Notes under the pieces: model-generated | What the model saw: the letters and a program-made list of their open reading frames with translations, nothing else | Databases searched by the model: none | Told to the model about the DNA's origin: nothing | In this document: piece after piece, positions 7,597 through 11,570 of the stretch | How the letters are laid out: the number at the start of each line of letters is the position of its first letter | Numbering within the stretch: the stretch's first letter is position 1 | Made by a program: the position numbers and the translations under genes | Source: Euryarchaeota archaeon UBA82 | GTDB taxonomy: Archaea; Thermoplasmatota; Poseidoniia; Poseidoniales; Poseidoniaceae | DNA: 11,570 nucleotides | Assembly (NCBI GenBank): GCA_002496635.1 | Contig: DAKQ01000070.1 | Location: 10,671-22,240 of the forward strand | Reading direction: 5' to 3'

Positions 7597-7776
7597 TCAA
7601 GCCTTTGGACGATGAGATTTCTTGTTCCAACTGTAGGAGCGCATACGAGCAGTAGCCCCGTATCCACATGAGGCACAAACACCTTTTTGCTTGTGATATG
7701 CATTTCTTCCACAGCGTCTACAGCGGATGTGTGTTGTCTTTTGTCGACGACCCATTGATGGTGTACCCTTTGACAT
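7597..7776 (-). CDS. rpl37e: Large-subunit ribosomal protein eL37 (L37e), 59 aa
   Basis: Small zinc-ribbon protein of the archaeal/eukaryotic 50S/60S subunit. It is easily missed because it is only 59 residues. Translation of the minus strand gives [20 protein letters not shown] at the N-terminus, the standard eL37 opening, with zinc ligands C19/C22 and C34/C37 (CRRC and CASC), then [14 protein letters not shown], another family hallmark, and a basic tail ending HRPKA. An excellent Shine-Dalgarno, GAGGTGA, sits 4 nt before ATG 7776. purF follows 55 bp downstream. Many euryarchaea have the order lsm-rpl37e-purF; here no Sm-like gene precedes it, and a membrane-protein gene ends 74 bp upstream instead. 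Overlapping longer frames at this site have no recognisable features. Confidence 0.97.
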   Translation of the reverse strand: MSKGTPSMGRRQKTTHIRCRRCGRNAYHKQKGVCASCGYGATARMRSYSWNKKSHRPKA

Positions 7777-7840
7777 ATACTCACCTCGATGTCGAAGCCA
7801 CCTGCCTTCTCCTTATCAAGGCAACGCTAAGAGAATACCC

Positions 7841-7850
7841 TGATATTTTG
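7841..7850 (-). promoter_or_regulatory. Possible promoter for rpl37e-purF
   Basis: The 74-bp gap upstream of rpl37e contains CAAAATATCA on the minus strand, an AT-rich TATA-like element centred ~70 nt before ATG 7776. This would give a leader of roughly 40 nt that includes the strong GAGGTGA ribosome-binding site. Read-through from the membrane-protein pair upstream is also possible. Confidence 0.3.
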
Positions 7851-8294
7851 TCAATCACTGTTTTGAATTCTAGAAGTGATGTTGATAAAAGCTACAAAGA
7901 TCATAATCACGACAGAAACTAATACTGCTGTAGCAGTGATGATGAAGTGAACCACATTAGTCAGGATTTGAGCTCTGCTGCCACTATTGTCCTCCAGTAA
8001 TACTCCTCCTTGAGTGGTTAGGAGGACAGATGCAAGAATTCCTAAAATTGCTGCATAGGACATGCTTATCCATGGTGCTTTAGGTTCATTTCTGCTCTTC
8101 GAATATCTGAACATATTGACTATGAAAAACAGAGATGTCAACGTGTAGGTTGTTAAGAAAGCGTTTGCAAAACGAGCAAATCCTTTCGATGTATCTTCGT
8201 CTGAAGTGCCGTTTGTTATTGCCAAAATTAAACTTGGTAAAATAAGAATTAAGCCACCTATGAGCAAGACTCGTTGCTTTGGAATTTCACTCAT
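7851..8294 (-). CDS. Four-helix membrane protein of unknown function
   Basis: A 147-residue hydrophobic protein that I do not recognise. Predicted membrane segments are at ~8-27 (VLLIGGLILILPSLILAITN), ~42-62, ~75-94 and ~109-138. Between helices 1 and 2 is an acidic loop (GTSDEDTSKG), and the tail NITSRIQNSD is polar. The start at ATG 8294 is preferred because GGGGGTGAAGAAG places a good Shine-Dalgarno 5 nt before it; the open frame reaches back to 8336 but those residues overlap the upstream gene and have no ribosome-binding site. It overlaps the end of the 267-aa membrane-protein gene by 8 nt (ATGAGTGA), so the two are almost certainly translationally coupled and may form one complex. No catalytic or cofactor motif is visible. 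Confidence 0.75.
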   Translation of the reverse strand: MSEIPKQRVLLIGGLILILPSLILAITNGTSDEDTSKGFARFANAFLTTYTLTSLFFIVNMFRYSKSRNEPKAPWISMSYAAILGILASVLLTTQGGVLLEDNSGSRAQILTNVVHFIITATAVLVSVVIMIFVAFINITSRIQNSD

Positions 8295-9090
8295 CTTCTT
8301 CACCCCCAAGATTTTTTCGAACAACCTCGGCTGCAAAATCGAGTTCTTTGTTCGAAGGTGGGGGCAAATCCGTTAGCCCTGGGCGTTTTCTTTCGTATTG
8401 CCATATTGCAAGTGTGAATACGATTACCGAGAGTCCAAGGCCAGCAAATATGCCGAATAAGTCGCTTGTTGCTAGCCATAGGGATGTGCTGAACTGAGTC
8501 GTTGTTGTATGTGCATTTTCAATATACAATCCAAGAAGTAGAAATACAAATGAGAAGATTCCCAGAATAAACAGATTTCGAGATGCATCGTTTCTTTCAT
8601 CTCCCATGTGCTTGATAACGTATGATCCGCTGAGAAGAATACTGCTCATGCTTAAGAGAAATGTAGGTCGGAAAATGAGCCAATATTTGTTGGTCTCACC
8701 TTCCCAATCGAGGGAAGGTAACCAATTTGTTTCATGCCAATTCATCCATTCTAGAAGAGCAAGGCCCGATATGAAAAGCAGAAGTCCGAGTGGCCTATAT
8801 TTTCGATTGAATCGTTGAACAGGGATGTCTCCAGAGAACGTGGCTATGAATAATCCTATGAAAATCAACAATAGGGCAGGGAGGATTGCTACAATCAAAG
8901 CAGATGAGGCAGAAGAAGGTGATTCTGGTACAGTTAAGAATGAAGCAAGATACAGGCTTCCTCCTAGAATGAGAAAGCCCTTTCCAAGGTTCTGCAAAGT
9001 GTTCTGGCGGCGGAATTGCATAGCAATGCCGAGAGAAGCAAGAGCAAGAGGTATCCAAAGAAGCAATGCCGCTCTGATTTCGTCTTGCAT
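8287..9090 (-). CDS. Multi-pass (about seven-helix) membrane protein of unknown function
   Basis: A 267-residue integral membrane protein with hydrophobic segments at about 5-25, 35-52, 63-84, 98-114, 138-160, 171-190 and 207-230. Helices 4 and 5 are separated by a Trp-rich loop (LEWMNWHETNWLPSLDWEG), and the C-terminal ~35 residues are soluble and charged (YERKRPGLTDLPPPSNKELD, ending GGEEDE). I see no conserved transporter, haem or redox motif, so the family is unknown. It starts at ATG 9090, ~28 nt downstream of a TATA-like sequence, consistent with a leaderless first gene, and is divergent from the rpl44e operon. Its 3' end overlaps the small four-helix membrane protein. Confidence 0.78.
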   Translation of the reverse strand: MQDEIRAALLLWIPLALASLGIAMQFRRQNTLQNLGKGFLILGGSLYLASFLTVPESPSSASSALIVAILPALLLIFIGLFIATFSGDIPVQRFNRKYRPLGLLLFISGLALLEWMNWHETNWLPSLDWEGETNKYWLIFRPTFLLSMSSILLSGSYVIKHMGDERNDASRNLFILGIFSFVFLLLGLYIENAHTTTTQFSTSLWLATSDLFGIFAGLGLSVIVFTLAIWQYERKRPGLTDLPPPSNKELDFAAEVVRKNLGGEEDE

Positions 9091-9112
9091 GACCGTAGTT
9101 CATGGTATTCGA

Positions 9113-9123
9113 CTTATGAATAT
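9113..9123 (-). promoter_or_regulatory. Possible promoter of the membrane-protein pair
   Basis: The minus strand reads ATATTCATAAG here, centred ~28 nt before ATG 9090. The spacing fits transcription starting at or near the start codon. There is no Shine-Dalgarno before that ATG, which agrees with leaderless initiation. The match to the TATA consensus is imperfect. Confidence 0.35.
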
Positions 9124-9178
9124 CCCTACAAATTTCCTTCGTGTTGGGCTTATTGCATTGGAATTCTCTTACGACAGC

Positions 9179-9187
9179 AATAAATAC
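9179..9187 (+). promoter_or_regulatory. Probable TATA box of the rpl44e-rps27e-eif2a-nop10 operon
   Basis: AATAAATAC lies ~39 nt upstream of ATG 9222. Transcription ~25 nt downstream would start near 9208-9210, leaving a short leader that still contains the AGGTGA ribosome-binding site at 9212-9217. This is the only strong TATA-like sequence in the 131-bp divergent gap on the plus strand. Confidence 0.45.
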
Positions 9188-9221
9188 CCGTCGATTGTCG
9201 CCAAGACGTTCAGGTGATGAC

Positions 9222-9506
9222 ATGGTTAAGATGCCTCGTCAAATTAAGCGATATAGTCCGTCTGCTGGTAAGCACACTCTTCACACTGTTGAGCGTGTCA
9301 AAAAGAAGCGAGCTTCTGAACTTCGCTGGGGTCAACGCCGTTTCCGTAAGGTTATGCGTGGATACCGTGGTTTCCCTCGTCCTAAACCAGACGGCCGTGA
9401 AAAGCCTACAAAGCGTGTGAACATTCTTTACCGCTGTACTGAAACTGGTAAAGCACATTATGCACCATGCAAGCGTGCAAAGAAATTCGAATTAATCGAT
9501 CGATGA
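9222..9506 (+). CDS. rpl44e: Large-subunit ribosomal protein eL42 (L44e) with degenerate zinc ribbon
   Basis: A 94-residue basic protein near the 50S E-site. The start MVKMPRQIKRY is canonical and follows AGGTGA with 4 nt spacing; the frame is open further upstream to 9141 but that part is not conserved. The family core ASELRWGQRRFRKVMRGYRGFPRPKP is intact at ~31-56, as is the C-terminal AKKFEL. The zinc ribbon is not: where the family normally has CPYCKKHT, this protein has SPSAGKHT (residues 12-19), and where it has RCTECGK it has RCTETGK (71-77). Thus three of the four usual zinc cysteines are replaced, leaving C72 and an additional C83. First gene of the translation operon, with eS27 10 bp downstream. 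Confidence 0.95.
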   Translation: MVKMPRQIKRYSPSAGKHTLHTVERVKKKRASELRWGQRRFRKVMRGYRGFPRPKPDGREKPTKRVNILYRCTETGKAHYAPCKRAKKFELIDR

Positions 9507-9516
9507 GGTGGAAAAA

Positions 9517-9687
9517 ATGTCTGGCGAATTCATCAAAGTATCCTGCAAAGACTGTGGAAACGAATCTATTCTGTTTTCACGAGCAACTACTGTAATCTCC
9601 TGCGGTGTCTGTGGCGCCACTCTTACAAATCCTTCAGGTGGAAAAGCAAACCTCGTTGGCTGCACCGTCTTAGAGACAATGGAATGA
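9517..9687 (+). CDS. rps27e: Small-subunit ribosomal protein eS27, 56 aa
   Basis: Zinc-ribbon protein of the 30S subunit, too short for many gene finders. The translation begins MSGEFIKVSCKDCGNES and continues with the family core ILFSRATTVISCGVCGATL, then PSGGKA. All four zinc ligands are present: C10/C13 and C29/C32. The start ATG 9517 is set by GAGGTG at 9505-9510, a Shine-Dalgarno that overlaps the TGA stop of rpl44e. It ends at 9687, 15 nt before the eif2a start, and its stop codon directly abuts the hairpin that contains the next ribosome-binding site. Lying between eL42 and aIF2-alpha is the conserved archaeal arrangement. Confidence 0.97.
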   Translation: MSGEFIKVSCKDCGNESILFSRATTVISCGVCGATLTNPSGGKANLVGCTVLETME

Positions 9688-9702
9688 GGAGGCTGAGCCT
9701 CC
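9688..9702 (+). promoter_or_regulatory. Hairpin enclosing the eif2a ribosome-binding site
   Basis: GGAGGC-TGA-GCCTCC is a perfect 6-bp inverted repeat with a 3-nt loop filling the whole rps27e-eif2a gap. The left arm is the Shine-Dalgarno (GGAGG) for eif2a, and the right arm touches its ATG at 9703. Folding would hide the ribosome-binding site; a ribosome finishing rps27e at TGA 9685-9687 would unfold it. Translational coupling is therefore likely by inference. Confidence 0.6.
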
Positions 9703-10488
9703 ATGTCAACCGAACTTGTTTACCCGGAAGAGGGAGAACTTGTCGTTGTATCTGTAAAAAGCGTCAAACAAAATGGTGCTGATGTAACCCTCGATGAATA
9801 CGAGGGCGTTGATGGATTCATTTTCATTGGTGAAATTGCGAGTGGTTGGATCAAAAACATTCGTCGTTTTGTAAGAGAAGGTCAGCGCCTCATCTGTAAA
9901 GTAATGCCAAGCCGGATGGATGGAAGCTCTCTCAAACTATCTTTGAAATCAGTTTCAGAAGAGAGACGTCGAGATCGCCTCCAGCAGTGGAAAAACGAAC
10001 AGAGAGCACTTCAATTGTTCAAGGTACTCGGTGAAAGCCTGAAATGGACAAAAGAATTCGCTTCCGAACTTCTTGAGGAGTTAACTGAATCCTATGAAAC
10101 GCTATACGGAGCATTCGAAGAAGCCGCTATGAGTGAAGGCTCGTTAACAGATGCTGGATTCGAGGGAGAATGGATTGCTCAGTTCATTGAAATTGCTGTC
10201 GAGAACATCATTCCTCCTTTTGTTGAAATACGTGGGACGTTGACACTAACAGTTGAGACTAAGGATGGTGTTTTAACAATTCGAGAGGCACTTTTAGCCG
10301 CTGAAGAACTATCTTCTGAAGAGCAAGAGATTGAAGTCAATTGTTTCTATGATGGGTCTCCAGAATACCGTATTGAATTGAAAGCTCCAGATTTCAAGAC
10401 TGCTGAGGACACATGGACAGATGCAATTAAAGCAACTGTTTCAGTAATAGAAAATGCAGGCGGAACAGCCCTTGCTTACAGAGAGTGA
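9703..10488 (+). CDS. eif2a: Translation initiation factor aIF2 alpha subunit
   Basis: Alpha subunit of heterotrimeric aIF2, which carries Met-tRNAi to the small ribosomal subunit. The 261-aa length is normal. Residues ~12-83 are the S1/OB domain (GELVVVSVKSVKQNGADVTL, then EGVDGFIFIGEIASGWIKNI and GQRLICKV); the loop around S47 corresponds to the region of the regulated serine in eukaryotic eIF2-alpha, with the common archaeal WIKNIR sequence. Residues ~84-170 form the helical domain, starting with SEERRRDRLQQWKNEQRA. Residues ~171-261 are the alpha/beta domain that binds the gamma subunit. Translation probably depends on the rps27e stop codon and the hairpin just before its ATG. nop10 follows immediately. 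Confidence 0.96.
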   Translation: MSTELVYPEEGELVVVSVKSVKQNGADVTLDEYEGVDGFIFIGEIASGWIKNIRRFVREGQRLICKVMPSRMDGSSLKLSLKSVSEERRRDRLQQWKNEQRALQLFKVLGESLKWTKEFASELLEELTESYETLYGAFEEAAMSEGSLTDAGFEGEWIAQFIEIAVENIIPPFVEIRGTLTLTVETKDGVLTIREALLAAEELSSEEQEIEVNCFYDGSPEYRIELKAPDFKTAEDTWTDAIKATVSVIENAGGTALAYRE

Positions 10489-10493
10489 ACATC

Positions 10494-10736
10494 ATGGCTC
10501 GTCAACTCCTTCAACAATGCACTGTATGTCAAGCATGGTGCCTTGAAACAACGTGTCCTCAATGTGGCGGTAGAGCTCAAGCAGCTGCCCCTCTAAAGTG
10601 GTCACCTGAAGATCATCGTGCAAAGATTCGTCGATCATTAAACAATGTTGAAACACCTGAATGGAGTGCTTCAATCCCAACCCTTCCATCGGTTGAAGAA
10701 TTACGTGCTGGTCATAGCAACATGGAAGAAGAATGA
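10494..10736 (+). CDS. nop10: H/ACA RNP protein Nop10 with long C-terminal tail
   Basis: Small zinc-ribbon component of the H/ACA ribonucleoprotein that guides pseudouridylation of rRNA with Cbf5, Gar1 and L7Ae. Zinc ligands C9/C12 and C21/C24 (CTVC and CPQCGG) are followed by the family motif APLKWSPEDHRAKIRR. The product has 80 residues, while typical archaeal Nop10 is about 50-60; the extra ~25-residue tail (after RRSLNN, ending HSNMEEE) is acidic and probably disordered. Start: ATG 10494 is preferred because it gives the usual short N-terminus; GTG 10485 (overlapping the aIF2-alpha stop as GTGA) would add three residues. Placement after aIF2-alpha is a conserved archaeal linkage. Confidence 0.93.
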   Translation: MARQLLQQCTVCQAWCLETTCPQCGGRAQAAAPLKWSPEDHRAKIRRSLNNVETPEWSASIPTLPSVEELRAGHSNMEEE

Positions 10737-10763
10737 GACTTATTTCATAACTTCCTTGTGAAA

Positions 10764-10771
10764 CATTATAC
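10764..10771 (+). promoter_or_regulatory. Possible promoter of the PAC2-family gene
   Basis: CATTATAC lies in the 60-bp nop10-PAC2 gap, centred ~29 nt before ATG 10797, the distance expected for a leaderless transcript. Only a weak Shine-Dalgarno-like GTGAT precedes the ATG. The gene may also receive read-through from the translation operon. Confidence 0.4.
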
Positions 10772-10796
10772 TCCGTAACGGTAGGCTTTGTGATTC

Positions 10797-11549
10797 ATGC
10801 CACTACTTATCGATACTACAGACGAACATGGCCTTCCAACTGCTGATCTTCTTTTGTTTGCTCTTCCCGGTGTTGGAGATGTCGGAAAGAACGCAATTGA
10901 AATGCTTAACGAATCAAGTCAAGCAGAAAGAGTTGCCCGATTTATTCATCCTGGTTTAGCACCCTTGGCACGCTTAGATGAAGACGGTCTACTTGCACCT
11001 CCGCATCTCCATGCTTCGTTATTCACAACGCCATCTGGTCAACGTGTGATGACCATAACTGGGCCTGGACAACCGAGTGACCCTTCACATCAATACGATT
11101 TCACCCAAGAACTCCTTGAGGTACTCTCGAAATCAGACATACCTGAGATTTTGGTTCTTGCTGGACTTTCTTCTCCTCCTGAAAAGAAAGAGGCATTTGT
11201 TGTTGCCTCATCGTCTGCTCATCGCGTGAACATGGAAGAAAAAGGAGTTGACGTACGTCGCGACCAACCTTCAGGAGGCGCAATTGGAATGTCAGCATTG
11301 ATGGCTTCAATGGGATCTATTTTCGGAATCCATTCGGCTTGTGCTATGGCTACCACAGTTGGTGCTAGCGGAGACGTACATGCTTCACTTCGTCTTCTCG
11401 AAACAATAAGTGAGGGATGGTCTCTCGACCTTGTTTTACCAGAAGATGTAACTTCTGGCGTCATACAGAAATTACTCGAAATTGCTCCTAAGAACTCAGC
11501 AGATATCGTCGGTGAGTTGACTGAAGAACCTGATGCATTCTACATCTGA
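10797..11549 (+). CDS. PAC2-family proteasome assembly chaperone/activator-like protein with HbYX tail
   Basis: A 250-residue soluble protein of the PAC2 fold. ADLLLFALPGVGDVGKNAIE near the N-terminus matches the family's 'l..gfpgiG.vG..a..yL' opening, IPEILVLAGLSSP the central strand and turn, and PSGGAIGMSALM the conserved 'G.i.G..glLl' segment. The C-terminus is F248-Y249-I250, a hydrophobic-Tyr-X (HbYX) motif. In archaeal PbaB-type proteins and proteasomal ATPases such a tail docks into pockets of the 20S alpha ring, so a role in proteasome assembly or gate opening is likely. It follows nop10 in the common euryarchaeal order eif2a-nop10-PAC2. Its TGA stop overlaps a possible ATG of the next gene by one base. 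Confidence 0.88.
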   Translation: MPLLIDTTDEHGLPTADLLLFALPGVGDVGKNAIEMLNESSQAERVARFIHPGLAPLARLDEDGLLAPPHLHASLFTTPSGQRVMTITGPGQPSDPSHQYDFTQELLEVLSKSDIPEILVLAGLSSPPEKKEAFVVASSSAHRVNMEEKGVDVRRDQPSGGAIGMSALMASMGSIFGIHSACAMATTVGASGDVHASLRLLETISEGWSLDLVLPEDVTSGVIQKLLEIAPKNSADIVGELTEEPDAFYI

Positions 11550-11570
11550 TGGCGCCGAGAGAGGGATTTG
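11549..11570 (+). CDS. Start of the next gene, truncated by window edge
   Basis: An ATG at 11549 overlaps the PAC2 stop (TGATG) and opens a frame reading MAPREGF before the window ends. The one-base overlap is typical of coupled genes, but no ribosome-binding site is clear and seven codons do not allow identification. Confidence 0.35.

Noticed and set aside
7581..7922. Longer open frames on both strands across the rpl37e region
   Set aside because: They have no recognisable motifs or ribosome-binding sites, while the shorter minus-strand frame at 7597-7776 is an unmistakable eL37 with both CxxC pairs and a perfect Shine-Dalgarno.
8295..8336. 14-residue N-terminal extension of the small membrane protein
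   Set aside because: It lies fully within the upstream gene with no ribosome-binding site, whereas GGTGA is correctly spaced before ATG 8294.
9141..9221. 27-residue N-terminal extension of eL42
   Set aside because: The residues are not like the family, they would cover the likely TATA box, and AGGTGA points to ATG 9222.
1..11570. Defence island, mobile element, CRISPR array or prophage
   Set aside because: No repeats, transposase, integrase, nuclease or phage-like genes were seen; the content is housekeeping with conserved archaeal gene order.

Overview
The window looks like a housekeeping stretch of a planktonic euryarchaeal (Thermoplasmatota-like) genome. I infer marine group II/III archaea (Ca. 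Poseidoniales or relatives); this lineage call is not proven by the sequence. The archaeal assignment rests on the ribosomal and translation block at 9222-10736 (eL42, eS27, aIF2-alpha, Nop10) followed by a PAC2-family protein, a second archaeal/eukaryotic-type ribosomal protein (eL37) at 7597-7776, an archaeal/eukaryotic-type TyrRS and an MCM-like protein. Base composition is moderately AT-rich and coding is dense. No rRNA, tRNA, CRISPR array, IS element or integration site was seen.

Layout. (1) 1-968 (+) is the 3' part of tyrS, convergent with (2) 975-1805 (-), a stand-alone MCM N-terminal-domain protein without the AAA+ motor. (3) 1928-3614 (+) is an etfB-etfA operon for flavin electron transfer; its last codon overlaps the stop codon of the next gene through a palindromic TTAA. 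(4) A leftward block runs 7776 to 3611: rpl37e, purF, a beta-propeller/PKD-like protein and a metallo-beta-lactamase-fold hydrolase. (5) 9090 to 7851 (-) is a pair of overlapping genes for multi-pass membrane proteins of unknown function. (6) 9222-10736 (+) is the compact translation/ribosome operon, followed at 10797 by the PAC2 protein, which ends in a proteasome-docking-like HbYX tail, and the first codons of another gene at 11549.

Two genes, rpl37e (59 aa) and rps27e (56 aa), are very short and easy to miss; both are clear from their paired CxxC motifs. Several first genes of transcription units have a TATA-like element about 26-30 nt before the start codon, which suggests leaderless mRNAs. 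Several internal genes have Shine-Dalgarno sites fused to the preceding TGA stop.

I did not find a defence or mobile system. The points most worth checking are the motor-less MCM homologue, the loss of zinc ligands in eL42, an E. coli-like PurF sitting at the archaeal rpl37e-purF locus, the hairpin that buries the aIF2-alpha ribosome-binding site, and the intracellular propeller-PKD protein.
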